In this document: in pieces, positions 28,601-38,346 of the stretch
How the letters are laid out: each line of letters opens with the position of its first letter
Numbering within the stretch: position 1 is the stretch's first letter
From: Phreatobacter aquaticus
GTDB lineage: Bacteria > Pseudomonadota > Alphaproteobacteria > Rhizobiales > Phreatobacteraceae
Length of the DNA stretch: 64,000 nucleotides
Assembly (NCBI RefSeq): GCF_005160265.1
Contig: NZ_CP039865.1
Coordinates: forward strand, 2,380,828 to 2,444,827
Reading direction: 5' to 3'
The notes under the pieces: generated by a model
What the model saw: the letters and a program-made list of their open reading frames with translations, nothing else
The model's database searches: none
What the model was told of the DNA's origin: nothing
Made by a program: the position numbers and the translations under genes

Positions 28601-28799
28601 GGCCTGCTCCTGAGCCTGTGGTCGTCTGGTTGGCAGCGTGCAGGAACAGCGGCGGGGGTTCAATGCCAAAGGCCGCACGCCTGCACACCGGCTCGACAAC
28701 CTGACGCCGCCAGGCGCCTGCGGTCCTCTCTGAGGGGCGGACAGAATCCGGGGATCGCGCTATGACGGCACACCGAACTCCTTCAGCCGGTGTCCCATC

Positions 28800-30050
28800 A
28801 TGTCATCCGCCTCTGCCTCGTCTCCCATCGATCCCGTCAAGCTCGACCGCCTCGCCGAGGTCGCGGTCAAGATCGGGCTCGGCCTCCAGCCCGGCCAGGA
28901 CCTGTTCCTGACCGCGCCCGTCGCGGCACTGCCCCTGGTCCGCCGGATCGCCGAACATGCCTACAAGGCTGGCGCGGGTCTGGTCACGCCGCTTCTGTCG
29001 GATGATCAAGTGACGCTCGCCCGCTACCGCTTTGGCGCGGATGCCAGCTTCGACCGGGCTGCAGGCTGGCTCTATGACGGCCTCGGCAAGGCCTTCGATG
29101 CCAATACGGCGCGGCTTGCCATTGTCGGCGACAATCCGATGCTGCTTGCCGCCGAGGATCCGGCGAAGGTTGCCCGAGCCAGCAAGGCCAATTCCCTTGC
29201 CTATCGCCCGGCGCTCGAGAAGATCACCAATTTCGCGGTCAACTGGAACATCGTCGCCTATCCTGGTCCTGCTTGGGCTGCCCAGGTCTTTCCGGGCGAA
29301 GCTGAGGATGTCGCAGTCACAAAGCTCGCCGAGGCGATCTTCAGCGCCTCGCGCGTTGATACCGACGATGCTGTCGCCGCCTGGGCCGCTCACAATGCCG
29401 GTCTCAAGCGGCGCACCGCCTGGCTCAATGATCTGCGGTTTGCCTCGCTGCATTTCACTGGGCCAGGGACGGATCTCCTCGTTGGCCTCGCCGACGGCCA
29501 CGAATGGCAGGGCGGCGCCTCCAAGGCCCGCAACGGCATCATCTGCAATCCCAACATCCCGACGGAAGAGGTGTTCACCACCCCCCATGCCCGCCGAGTC
29601 GAGGGCTATGTGTCGAGCACCAAGCCCCTGTCCTATCAGGGCTCGCTGATCGACGAGATCCGGGTGCGCTTCGAGGGCGGTCGGATTGTCGACGCCAAGG
29701 CGAGCAAGGGCGAAACGGTGCTCGGCAAGGTGCTGGACACCGACGAGGGCGCGCGCCGCCTCGGCGAGGTGGCGCTCGTGCCGCATTCTTCCCCGATCTC
29801 GAAAAGCGGCTTGCTGTTCTTCAACACGCTGTTCGACGAGAACGCGGCCTGCCACATCGCGCTGGGCCAGTGCTATTCGAAGTGCTTCCTTGATGGCGCC
29901 TCGCTCAGCCCCGACCAGATCGCCGCCCAGGGCGGCAATACCAGCCTCATCCATATCGACTGGATGATTGGCTCGGGCGACATCGACATTGACGGCATCG
30001 CAGCCGACGGAACGCGCGTTCCGGTCTTCCGCAAGGGTGAGTGGGTCTGA
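28800..30050 (+). CDS. M29 family aminopeptidase
   Basis: Cytosolic metallo-aminopeptidase of the thermophilic (AmpS/PepS) family, 416 residues. The expected metal ligands are visible: the Glu of NIPTEEVFTTP, the Glu of LGEVALVPH, and the His and Asp of SLIHIDWMIGS near the C-terminus; the N-terminal domain has the usual GLGLQPGQDLFL opening. It trims N-terminal residues from peptides in general protein turnover. It is monocistronic, followed by a GC-rich hairpin shared with convergent ilvD. Confidence 0.9.
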   Translation: MSSASASSPIDPVKLDRLAEVAVKIGLGLQPGQDLFLTAPVAALPLVRRIAEHAYKAGAGLVTPLLSDDQVTLARYRFGADASFDRAAGWLYDGLGKAFDANTARLAIVGDNPMLLAAEDPAKVARASKANSLAYRPALEKITNFAVNWNIVAYPGPAWAAQVFPGEAEDVAVTKLAEAIFSASRVDTDDAVAAWAAHNAGLKRRTAWLNDLRFASLHFTGPGTDLLVGLADGHEWQGGASKARNGIICNPNIPTEEVFTTPHARRVEGYVSSTKPLSYQGSLIDEIRVRFEGGRIVDAKASKGETVLGKVLDTDEGARRLGEVALVPHSSPISKSGLLFFNTLFDENAACHIALGQCYSKCFLDGASLSPDQIAAQGGNTSLIHIDWMIGSGDIDIDGIAADGTRVPVFRKGEWV

Positions 30051-30062
30051 CGCGCAGGGATC

Positions 30063-30083
30063 GGGCCGGCCAGATGCCGGCCC
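30063..30083. terminator. Hairpin between convergent genes
   Basis: An eight-base-pair stem (GGGCCGGC with GCCGGCCC) and a CAGAT loop lie between the ends of the aminopeptidase and ilvD. No U tract follows on either strand, so termination strength is doubtful. Confidence 0.4.
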
Positions 30084-30094
30084 TGTCCCTTAGA

Positions 30095-31936
30095 TCAATC
30101 GACCACCCGCACGGCGCCCTTGGCGGCGCTCGTGGTGAGAGCCGCATAGGCCTTGAGCGCGGTGGTCACCTTGCGCTTGCGCGGTGCCGCCGGCTTCCAG
30201 GCATCCTTGCCCTTCGCCTCCATCGCGGCCCGGCGGCGGGTGAGTTCCTCGTCCGATATGCGCACCCCAATCGTGCGGTTGGGGATATCGATGTCGATGA
30301 TATCGCCTTCTTCGACCAGGCCAATTGCGCCGCCCTCGGCCGCTTCCGGCGAGGCATGGCCGATGGACAGACCTGACGTCCCACCTGAGAACCGACCGTC
30401 GGTGATCAGGGCGCAGGCCTTTCCAAGGCCCTTCGACTTCAGATAGCTCGTCGGATAGAGCATTTCCTGCATGCCGGGGCCACCGCGCGGTCCCTCATAG
30501 CGGATCACCACCACGTCGCCGGCTTTGATCTTGTTGGTCAGGATCGCGTCGACGGACGCGTCCTGGCTCTCGAACACCCGGGCGGGGCCTGAAAACTTCA
30601 GGATCGACGCATCGACACCGGCCGTCTTCACGATGCAGCCGTCGAGCGCGATATTGCCGGAGAGCACGGCAAGGCCGCCGTCCTTCGAATAGGCATGCTC
30701 GGCTTTGCGGATCACGCCCTTCTCGCGGTCGAGATCGAGCTGTTCGAAGCGCCGGTTCTGGCTGAAGGCGACCTGCGTCGGCACGCCGCCGGGGGCCGCG
30801 CTGAAGAATGTACGGACGCTCTCGCTGTCGGTCACCGCGACGTCCCAACGCCCGATGGCTGCGGCCATGCTTTCACTGTGAACTGTCGGCAGGTCGGTGT
30901 GGATCAGCCCGGCGCGCGCGAGTTCACCAAGGATCGCCATGATGCCGCCGGCGCGGTGCACGTCTTCCATGTGCACATTGGCAACCGAGGGAGCGACCTT
31001 GCAGAGAACCGGAACCCGGCGCGACAGACGGTCGATGTCCTCCATCGTGAAGTCGATCTCGCCCTCATAGGCTGCAGCCAGAAGGTGCAGGACGGTATTG
31101 GTCGAGCCGCCCATGGCGATGTCGAGGGTCATGGCATTCTCGAAGGCCTTGAACGAGGCGATCGAGCGCGGCAGCACCGAGAAGTCGTCCTGCTCGTAGT
31201 GGCGGCGGGCAAGATCGACGATCAGGTGGCCGGCCTCGACGAACAGGCGCTTGCGGTCGGCGTGGGTTGCTAGGACAGAGCCATTGCCGGGCAGGGCAAG
31301 ACCCAGGGCCTCGGTGAGGCAGTTCATCGAATTGGCGGTGAACATGCCCGAGCAGGAGCCGCAGGTCGGGCAGGCCGAGCGTTCGATGACGTCCACGACC
31401 GCATCGGAAATGCGGTCGTCCGCCGCGGCAACCATGGCATCGACGAGGTCGACCTTCTTCAGCACGCCCTCGGCAATGAACTTGCCGGCTTCCATCGGCC
31501 CGCCAGACACGAAGACCGTCGGGATGTTGAGCCGCAGCGATGCCATCAGCATGCCGGGCGTGATCTTGTCGCAGTTCGAGATACACACCATCGCGTCCGC
31601 GCAATGCGCGTTGACCATGTACTCGACGCTGTCGGCGATGATCTCGCGCGACGGCAGCGAATAGAGCATGCCGTCATGGCCCATGGCGATGCCGTCATCG
31701 ACCGCGATCGTGTTGAATTCCTTGGCGACACCGCCCGCCTTCTCGATCTCCGCCGCCACCAGCTGGCCAAGGTCCTTCAGGTGCACGTGGCCAGGAACGA
31801 ACTGGGTGAACGAGTTGACCACTGCGATGATCGGCTTGCCGAAATCGCCGTCCTTCATGCCGGTTGCGCGCCACAGGCCGCGGGCGCCGGCCATGTTGCG
31901 GCCATGGGTGGTCGTGCGGGAGCGATAGACTGGCAT
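30095..31936 (-). CDS. ilvD: Dihydroxy-acid dehydratase
   Basis: Iron-sulfur dehydratase that converts 2,3-dihydroxy-3-methyl acids to 2-oxo acids in valine, leucine and isoleucine synthesis. At 613 residues from the ATG at 31936 ([20 protein letters not shown]) it matches the family length; the longer frame upstream is not needed. Cluster Cys residues appear in [11 protein letters not shown] and [17 protein letters not shown], and the C-terminal [19 protein letters not shown] holds the active-site Ser. It is a single gene here, not in an ilv operon. Confidence 0.95.
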   Translation of the reverse strand: MPVYRSRTTTHGRNMAGARGLWRATGMKDGDFGKPIIAVVNSFTQFVPGHVHLKDLGQLVAAEIEKAGGVAKEFNTIAVDDGIAMGHDGMLYSLPSREIIADSVEYMVNAHCADAMVCISNCDKITPGMLMASLRLNIPTVFVSGGPMEAGKFIAEGVLKKVDLVDAMVAAADDRISDAVVDVIERSACPTCGSCSGMFTANSMNCLTEALGLALPGNGSVLATHADRKRLFVEAGHLIVDLARRHYEQDDFSVLPRSIASFKAFENAMTLDIAMGGSTNTVLHLLAAAYEGEIDFTMEDIDRLSRRVPVLCKVAPSVANVHMEDVHRAGGIMAILGELARAGLIHTDLPTVHSESMAAAIGRWDVAVTDSESVRTFFSAAPGGVPTQVAFSQNRRFEQLDLDREKGVIRKAEHAYSKDGGLAVLSGNIALDGCIVKTAGVDASILKFSGPARVFESQDASVDAILTNKIKAGDVVVIRYEGPRGGPGMQEMLYPTSYLKSKGLGKACALITDGRFSGGTSGLSIGHASPEAAEGGAIGLVEEGDIIDIDIPNRTIGVRISDEELTRRRAAMEAKGKDAWKPAAPRKRKVTTALKAYAALTTSAAKGAVRVVD

Positions 31937-32077
31937 GGACGGATCTCGTCTTCTGGCGTTTTGCTTGGTGGCGTTTCGGGCCGTGCGCGGCGGGCACACT
32001 CTTAGCGTGCCATGCCAGGGCCCGCCAGCCGAAGCGGCGGACCCGTGGCCATGAATTCGCGCAGGGCTCCGCTTGCC

Positions 32078-35000
32078 TCAGTGATCCGAACTGGGGCCCG
32101 GGGGCGCCGGCTCCACCTTGTTCTCTGGTCCGTCGTTCTTCTTGCCGCCGCCGAAAAGTCTCGACACGACGACGAAGAAGATCGGGACGAAGAACACGGC
32201 AAGGACAGTCGCCGAGATCATGCCGCCCAGCACGCCGGTGCCGATGGCCTTCTGGCTGCCCGCGGACGCACCGGTTGCGATCGCCAGCGGCAGCACGCCG
32301 AGAGCAAAGGCCATCGACGTCATGATGATCGGTCGGAACCGGAGATGCGAGGCCTCGATGGTCGCCTCGATCAGACCCTTGCCCTCCGCGCGCAGATCCT
32401 TGGCGAACTCGATGATGAGAATGGCATTCTTGGCCGAAAGCCCGATGATCGCGATCAGACCGACCTTGAAATAGACGTCGTTCGGCATGTCACGCAGGGT
32501 GACAGCCAAAACCGACCCGATGATGCCGAGCGGCACCACCATGATCACCGAGATCGGGATCGACCAGCTTTCATAGAGCGCCGCAAGGCACAGGAACACC
32601 AGTATGCAGGAGATCGCGAGCAGGAGCGGTGCCTGCGATCCCGACTGGATTTCCTGCAGCGACTGCCCGGTCCACTCGTAGCCGAATCCCGGCGGCAGTT
32701 CGGCTGCCAGTCGCTGCATCTCGTTGATCGCATCGCCCGACGAATAGCCCGGGGCGGAGGCGCCGCTGATGCGGATCGAGGGATAGCCGTTGTAGCCGAT
32801 GATCTGCGAGGGTCCGCGCTGCCACTCGATCCGCGAGAAGGCCGACAGCGGCACCATGCCGCCATTGGCATTGCGCACGTTGAGATTGAGCATCTCGGCG
32901 GTCTGCATGCGATTTTCGGCGGTGGCCTGGACCAGCACGCGCTGCAGGCGGCCGGCATTCGGGAAGTCGTTGATATAGGCGGAGCCGAGATTGGTTGTGA
33001 TCGTCGAGTTGATGTCGGCGAAGGTGACCCCGAACGTGTTGGCCTTCTCGCGGTCGATGATCAGGCTGACCTGTGCGGCATCCGGCAGGCCTTCGACGAA
33101 GACCTGTGTCAGGATGCGGCTGCGCATGGCACCGGCGAGCAACTGGTCGCGCGCGGCGGCAAGCTGCTGCTGCGTCTGGCCGGCGCGAGCCTGCAGCCGG
33201 AAAGAGAAACCATTGGAATTGCCCAGGCCCTGGATCGGCGGCGGCGACAGGCCGAAGACGATGGCATCACGCACCTGGCTGAGCGCAATCGTGCCGCGCA
33301 GAGCGATGGCAGAGGCCACGTCGCGCGGACCGCGTACACTCCAGTCCTTCAGGGTGACGAAAGCCAGCGCCGCGTTCTGGCCGAGGCCGAAGAAGCTGAA
33401 CCCCTTGACGGTGACGATGCGGTCGACCGCCGGTTCCGAGGCGAACTGCTTCTCCGCCCTCTCGATAGCCACCATCGTACGATTGACGGTTGCGTCCGAC
33501 GGGGCCTGGAAATTGACGATGACATAGCCCTGGTCCTCGTTCGGCAGGAACGACGTGGGCAGGCGCAGATAGAGATAGCCCATGCCCGCGAGGAGGATCA
33601 GATAGATCACCATGTAGCGTCCGCCGCGCCGGACCAGATGGCCGACGACGCTGCTGTAGCCACGCGAGGTCTTGTTGAAGCCCCGGTTGAACCAGCCGAA
33701 GAAGCCGCGTTTCTCGTGGTGGTGGCCGGCTTCGACCGGCTTCAGGAAGGTGGCGGCAAGGGCGGGCGTCAGGCTCAACGCCAGGAAGGCGGAGAACAGG
33801 ATCGACACCACCATGGTGAGGCTGAACTGTTTGTAGATGACACCGACGGCGCCAGGGAAGAAGGCGAGCGGGATGAACACTGACACCAGCACCACCGAGA
33901 TGCCGATGACGGCGCTGGTGATCTGGCCCATGGCCTTGCGGGTGGCCTCGCGCGGTGGCAGGCCCTCTTCGGACATGATCCGTTCGACGTTCTCCACCAC
34001 GACGATCGCGTCATCGACGAGGATGCCGATGGCCAGAACCATGGCGAACATGGTGAGCACGTTGATGGAGAAGCCCGTCACATACATGACGGCGCAGGTG
34101 CCGAGCAGCGCCACCGGCACGACGATGGCCGGGATCAGCGTGTAGCGCAGGTTCTGCAGGAACAGGAACATCACCAGGAAGACCAGCACCATGGCTTCCG
34201 CCAGCGTGTGCAGAACCTTCTCGATCGACACCTTCACGAACGGCGATGTGTCGTAGGGCACGGCATGTTCGACACCCGGGGGGAAGAAGCGGGCGAGTTC
34301 GGCCATGCGCGCCTTCACCGCCTCGGAGGTCGCCATGGCATTGCCGGTGGGCGCCAGCTGGACGCCGATGGCTGCCGCGGGCTTGCCGTTGAGACGCGCC
34401 GAAGTCGCATAGGACTGGCCGCCGACCTCGATGCGCGCGACGTCGCGCAACCGCACGAGCGAGCCGTCGCGGTTGGCGCGCAGCACGATCGATCCGAACT
34501 CGTCCGGGGACGACAATTGGCCCTTGACCATGACCGTCGCCGTGACCTGCTGGTTCACCGGGTTGGGCAAGGCGCCGATGCTGCCGGCGGCAACCTGGGC
34601 ATTCTGGGCGGTCACTGCGGTGACGATGTCGGATGCGGTCAGGTTGAGGCCGACCATGCGGTCGGGATCCATCCAGATGCGCATCGAGCGCTCGGTTGCG
34701 AAGAGCTGGGCGCGCCCGACGCCGGGGACGCGGCGGATCTCGCCGAGCAGGTTCCGGCTCATGTAGTCGCCGAGGCCGATATCATCCATCGACCCGTCGG
34801 TGGAGGTGAGGGTCACAACCATGAGGAAGTTGGAGCGAGCCTGGTCGACCTGCACGCCCTGCTGGCTCACAGAGCGCGGCAGGCGGGGTTCGACGCGGCG
34901 CACGCGGTTCTGGACCTCGACGGCCGCTGCGGCGCCATTGGTCCCGGGCTTGAAAGTGACGGTGATGCTGATGGAGCCGGTCGTGTCGGCGACCGACTCG

Positions 35001-35233
35001 AAATAGAGCAGTCCCTCGATGCCGTTCAGCTCTTCCTCGATCGGTCGCGTCACGGCCTGGTAGGCGTCCTCGGGCGAGGCGCCCGGATAGGCCGTGTTGA
35101 CGGTGATCTGCGGCGGCGCGACGTCCGGATATTGCGCGATCGGCAATTGCGGTATCGCGATGATGCCGGCGAGCATGATCAGGATCGAGACGACCCAGGC
35201 GAAGATCGGCCGGTCGATGAAAAACTGGGGCAT
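32078..35233 (-). CDS. RND multidrug efflux pump, inner-membrane transporter (AcrB/MexB type)
   Basis: Proton-driven trimeric efflux transporter of the HAE1 group, 1051 residues, the family norm. It starts MPQFFIDRPIFAWVVSILIM; the proton-relay Asp pair is in GILVDDAIVVVENVERIM, and the relay Lys is in IGLSAKNAILIIEFAKD. The two large periplasmic loops follow TM1 and TM7. It lies 11 bases downstream of the adaptor gene. No outer-membrane channel gene is adjacent, so a TolC-like protein encoded elsewhere is needed. No TetR repressor is next to it. Confidence 0.93.
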   Translation of the reverse strand: MPQFFIDRPIFAWVVSILIMLAGIIAIPQLPIAQYPDVAPPQITVNTAYPGASPEDAYQAVTRPIEEELNGIEGLLYFESVADTTGSISITVTFKPGTNGAAAAVEVQNRVRRVEPRLPRSVSQQGVQVDQARSNFLMVVTLTSTDGSMDDIGLGDYMSRNLLGEIRRVPGVGRAQLFATERSMRIWMDPDRMVGLNLTASDIVTAVTAQNAQVAAGSIGALPNPVNQQVTATVMVKGQLSSPDEFGSIVLRANRDGSLVRLRDVARIEVGGQSYATSARLNGKPAAAIGVQLAPTGNAMATSEAVKARMAELARFFPPGVEHAVPYDTSPFVKVSIEKVLHTLAEAMVLVFLVMFLFLQNLRYTLIPAIVVPVALLGTCAVMYVTGFSINVLTMFAMVLAIGILVDDAIVVVENVERIMSEEGLPPREATRKAMGQITSAVIGISVVLVSVFIPLAFFPGAVGVIYKQFSLTMVVSILFSAFLALSLTPALAATFLKPVEAGHHHEKRGFFGWFNRGFNKTSRGYSSVVGHLVRRGGRYMVIYLILLAGMGYLYLRLPTSFLPNEDQGYVIVNFQAPSDATVNRTMVAIERAEKQFASEPAVDRIVTVKGFSFFGLGQNAALAFVTLKDWSVRGPRDVASAIALRGTIALSQVRDAIVFGLSPPPIQGLGNSNGFSFRLQARAGQTQQQLAAARDQLLAGAMRSRILTQVFVEGLPDAAQVSLIIDREKANTFGVTFADINSTITTNLGSAYINDFPNAGRLQRVLVQATAENRMQTAEMLNLNVRNANGGMVPLSAFSRIEWQRGPSQIIGYNGYPSIRISGASAPGYSSGDAINEMQRLAAELPPGFGYEWTGQSLQEIQSGSQAPLLLAISCILVFLCLAALYESWSIPISVIMVVPLGIIGSVLAVTLRDMPNDVYFKVGLIAIIGLSAKNAILIIEFAKDLRAEGKGLIEATIEASHLRFRPIIMTSMAFALGVLPLAIATGASAGSQKAIGTGVLGGMISATVLAVFFVPIFFVVVSRLFGGGKKNDGPENKVEPAPPGPSSDH

Positions 35234-35244
35234 GGAAGCGGTCC

Positions 35245-36426
35245 TTACCGGCCGGAACCGCTGGGCGCAGCGGCCGTGGGGCCGCTCGGGGTCCACGGCT
35301 GGGCGGTGACCTTGCCGCCAGGTCGAAGCCGCTGGAAGCCTTCGACCACCACTCGGTCACCGGCGGCGAGCCCGTCATCGATGACGGCGCGGGTGCCGAC
35401 GACCCGGCTGGTGCGCACGACTCTCAGTTCCACCGTGTCGTCTGTCTTCACGATGTAGAGCTGTGCCCGCCCTGCGGTATCCCGCTGGATGGCCTGCTGC
35501 GGGACGGCGATCGCATTTTGCTGAACGCCCTGCTCGATCAGAACGCGCACATACATGCCGGGCAGCAGGTCGCCATTGGGATTGGGAAATTCGCCACGCA
35601 GCGTCACCTGGCCGGTACCGGCATCGACGGTCGCCTCCGAGAAGAGAAGCCGACCCGGATGCGGATAAGCGCTGCCATCATCCATGAACAGCCTGACGCG
35701 GGCCTCATCCGTCGGATTGCCGGCCGAAAGAGCCCCGGCCTGAACTGCACGCCGCAGGCGGATAAGGTCGGTCGCCGACTGGGTGAAGTCGGCATAGACG
35801 GGATCGAGCTGCTGGATCGTGGCAAGCGCTTCCGAACCGTTGGCGGCGACCAGTGCCCCTTCGGTGATCAGAGCGCGGCCGATCCGCCCACTGATGGGTG
35901 CCGTGATGTCGGCATATTGCAGATTGAGCTGAGCGGAGGCGAGGCCAGCCTTGGCGCTGGCGACATCGGCATCGGCCTGCGCCAACGCGGCAACTGCGCT
36001 ATCGAGCTGCTGCGGGCTCGCAACGTTGCGCACGCGCAGCTGTTCGGTGCGCTCGTTCTGCTGTTGGGCCAAAAGGCGCGTGGCCTCGGCGCGCTGCAGG
36101 GTTGCTTGCGAGCGCTGAACTTCGACGCGGAACGGCTCCGGGTCGATTCGATAGAGCACGTCACCAGCCTTCACCAGGCTCCCCTGCTGAAACACCCGTG
36201 CCACGATGATCCCGGAGACGCGCGGCCGCACCTGGGCGATCCGCGTCGGCGCGATGCGTCCGGGCAGTTCGTTGGTGATCGGAATGGCTTCCAGCTGAAC
36301 GGTCACGATGCCGACGGGCGGCGGCGGCGGACCCTGCTGGGCAGACGCCGCGTCCAAACCGAGTGCGATCGTCATGGCGGACAGAAGCAGCGCTGCGCTG
36401 AAGCGCGATCGGGGGGAAAATGTCAC
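35245..36426 (-). CDS. RND efflux periplasmic adaptor (AcrA/MexA type)
   Basis: Membrane-fusion protein of 393 residues linking the pump to the outer-membrane channel. A signal region (SAALLLSAMTIALGLDAASA|Q) is followed by the beta-barrel/lipoyl halves (PGRIAPTRIAQVRPRVSGII, YRIDPEPFR), a coiled-coil hairpin near residues 95-165 and a C-terminal barrel. I prefer the GTG at 36426 because GAGG lies just before it; an in-frame ATG at 36471 is also possible. There is no lipobox Cys, unlike AcrA. The C-terminus is Pro/Gly/Ser-rich. Confidence 0.88.
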   Translation of the reverse strand: MTFSPRSRFSAALLLSAMTIALGLDAASAQQGPPPPPVGIVTVQLEAIPITNELPGRIAPTRIAQVRPRVSGIIVARVFQQGSLVKAGDVLYRIDPEPFRVEVQRSQATLQRAEATRLLAQQQNERTEQLRVRNVASPQQLDSAVAALAQADADVASAKAGLASAQLNLQYADITAPISGRIGRALITEGALVAANGSEALATIQQLDPVYADFTQSATDLIRLRRAVQAGALSAGNPTDEARVRLFMDDGSAYPHPGRLLFSEATVDAGTGQVTLRGEFPNPNGDLLPGMYVRVLIEQGVQQNAIAVPQQAIQRDTAGRAQLYIVKTDDTVELRVVRTSRVVGTRAVIDDGLAAGDRVVVEGFQRLRPGGKVTAQPWTPSGPTAAAPSGSGR

Positions 36427-36662
36427 GAAAGCCTCATGTGGCAGTTTGGGATGGGCAGAATCGGCAAGCATCCACCCCGATACACATCTGCAAATGTATA
36501 TGGCGGATCGCCGAGACGCCTCAACTGAATTGCGCGAAGTGAACCATCAAATCATTGCGATGCACCATCAGCGGAATTCATGCAGCGGGGCAGGATTGTC
36601 GCGAGCACGACCATCCGTCCCTTGATTGGATTTTCGGCAATCTGGCAGGCTTCGCCAAGCGC

Positions 36663-38105
36663 TCACAAGCTGTTTCCAATCCTATGGACGGCGACGCGTT
36701 GAACCGTCGAACGCAAGGTGCGAGACAGAAAGTCCAGGAAGCGCTGATCGCTGGCATGGGCAACGTTGATCCGGATAGCCGGGTTGCGGTCGCTGTCCCG
36801 CTCTGGCGAGAAGACCTGACCTGGCGCCAGGAAGATGCTCTCGGCTGCCGCTTGCCGGCAGAGCGCGATCTCATCCGTGCCTTCCGGCAGCCGAGCCCAG
36901 AGATAGAAGCCGCCATCCGGGCGCTGGATGCTGAGACCCAGGCCTGCCAGATCGCCGAGCGCTGCTTCGGTCGCGCTCTCGATGCGCGCCCGCAGCCGGC
37001 GCAGATGGCGGAGATAGTGCCCTCCGGCGATCAGGTCGAAGACGAAGCGCTCGACATATTGGGAGGTTGCGGCAACCGACAGCATCTTGATGTCCGTCAG
37101 GGTACCGGCGAGCGCGGGTGAGGCCGCGAGATAGCCAACTCGCAGCGAAGCCGACAGAGTCTTCGAGAAGGTGCCGACATAGATCACGCGATCCAACTGA
37201 TCGAGAGCGGCAAGACGCGGAGCATTGGCCGGCAGGATATCTGCGAACGGATCGTCCTCGACGATCAGGAAGCCGTGGCGATGGGCAGCCTGCAGCACCC
37301 CATAGGCGGCTGCAGGCGACAGGCCTCCGCCAGTCGGGTTGTGGGCCAGCGATTGGGTGAAGAACACCTTGGGACGTTCCTGCGTGAGCTTCGCCTGGAG
37401 GTCCTGTAGGCAAGGGCCATCCATGCCTCGCTTGATCCCGACAACCCTGGCCTTCGCGAGCTTCAGCTTGCCGAAGAGGGGGTAATATCCGGGGTCATCG
37501 ACGAACACGGTATCGCCGGGTTCGATCAACTGGCGCACGATCAGGTCCAGTGCGTGGTTGGCCCCGAGTGTCAGCAGAATCTGCTCCGGCGCGGCCTTGA
37601 TCGACCTGTGGCCGAGCGATACGGCGATGCGTTCGCGCAGCGGGCGGTAGCCCCATGAACTGCCATAGCCGTGCTCGACCGTTTCGCCGCGATGCCATTT
37701 CCGGCCGCCGAAATGCGCACCGAGCTCGGAGTTTTCCATCCAGCTCGGCGGTGGCCGGCCGTCACCGGGGCGAACTTCGTAGTGCTGCTCGAACTGCTCG
37801 CGCAGAAGCGAGACCAGATCGAGCGCCTCGGCCACATTGGCACGGGGAGCCAGGCTCGGAGGCCGCGCATCGATGGCGACGAAATAGCCGGAACCCGCAC
37901 GTGCCACGAGATGGCCGGAGGCGACCAGCCTGTCATAGGCTTCTGCCATCGTGTTCTTGGAGACGCCCTGGTCAGCCGCGGCTCGCCGCACCGAAGCCAC
38001 CCGCTCGCCGGGCTTCAGCGCGCCGTTGTCGATCAAGGCCGCGATATCACCGACGATCCTGTCGGTTCGCGTCGCCCGGCGCTGGAAATCCCGGTCATCC
38101 ACCAC
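36663..38105 (-). CDS. MocR/GabR-type PLP-dependent GntR regulator
   Basis: Transcription regulator with an N-terminal GntR winged helix (about the first 75 residues, SVRRAAADQGVSKNTMAEAYDRLVASGHL) fused to a type-I aminotransferase-like domain. The PLP Lys is in VGTFSKTLSASLRVGYL and the conserved NPTGGGLSP, EDDPFADI and YPLFGKLK segments are present. The start is unclear: GTG at 38105 gives 480 residues, while a TTG at 38153 would add 16. It is divergent from the Bug/HMG-CoA reductase genes, which it probably controls, with PLP or an aldehyde/amine adduct as signal. Confidence 0.87.
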   Translation of the reverse strand: MVDDRDFQRRATRTDRIVGDIAALIDNGALKPGERVASVRRAAADQGVSKNTMAEAYDRLVASGHLVARAGSGYFVAIDARPPSLAPRANVAEALDLVSLLREQFEQHYEVRPGDGRPPPSWMENSELGAHFGGRKWHRGETVEHGYGSSWGYRPLRERIAVSLGHRSIKAAPEQILLTLGANHALDLIVRQLIEPGDTVFVDDPGYYPLFGKLKLAKARVVGIKRGMDGPCLQDLQAKLTQERPKVFFTQSLAHNPTGGGLSPAAAYGVLQAAHRHGFLIVEDDPFADILPANAPRLAALDQLDRVIYVGTFSKTLSASLRVGYLAASPALAGTLTDIKMLSVAATSQYVERFVFDLIAGGHYLRHLRRLRARIESATEAALGDLAGLGLSIQRPDGGFYLWARLPEGTDEIALCRQAAAESIFLAPGQVFSPERDSDRNPAIRINVAHASDQRFLDFLSRTLRSTVQRVAVHRIGNSL

Positions 38106-38152
38106 GGCTGTCCCATCCGATTTGCCTGCACAGATGCCGTTGAAATTCGACA

Positions 38153-38204
38153 AACTGTCCCTTGTCGGATCGTTGTTTACTGGGACAATTCAGTCAACTG
38201 TGCC
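38153..38204. promoter_or_regulatory. Candidate MocR operator region
   Basis: Direct half-sites AACTGTCCC (38153-38161) and AACTGTGCC (38196-38204) are 43 bases apart, with an inverted TGGGACA (38181-38187) between them. Spaced direct repeats are typical of MocR-family operators. On the plus strand TTGTCG-N16-GACAAT (38162-38189) could be the promoter of the Bug gene, and on the minus strand TTGACT (38197-38192) a -35 for the regulator. Confidence 0.4.
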
Positions 38205-38346
38205 AGTTCCAAAAGGGCCAGAAATCCAGGTCGAGGAAACCCGGACACGCAAGCATCCGCAGTCGGTCATCAACCTCCTCATGCCGAGAAGGCCCGGGTG
38301 ATCCGCTTCGCTGTCCGCAACAGAGACGCTCTGAGGAGGAGACACC

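Noticed and set aside
32023-32049. GC-rich imperfect hairpin downstream of the RND transporter
   Set aside because: It has mismatches and no U tract on the transcript side, so I do not call it a terminator.
32012-33883. Plus-strand open frame of about 620 codons over the RND transporter
   Set aside because: The minus strand encodes a full-length AcrB-type pump with proton-relay residues; the plus-strand product is compositionally biased.
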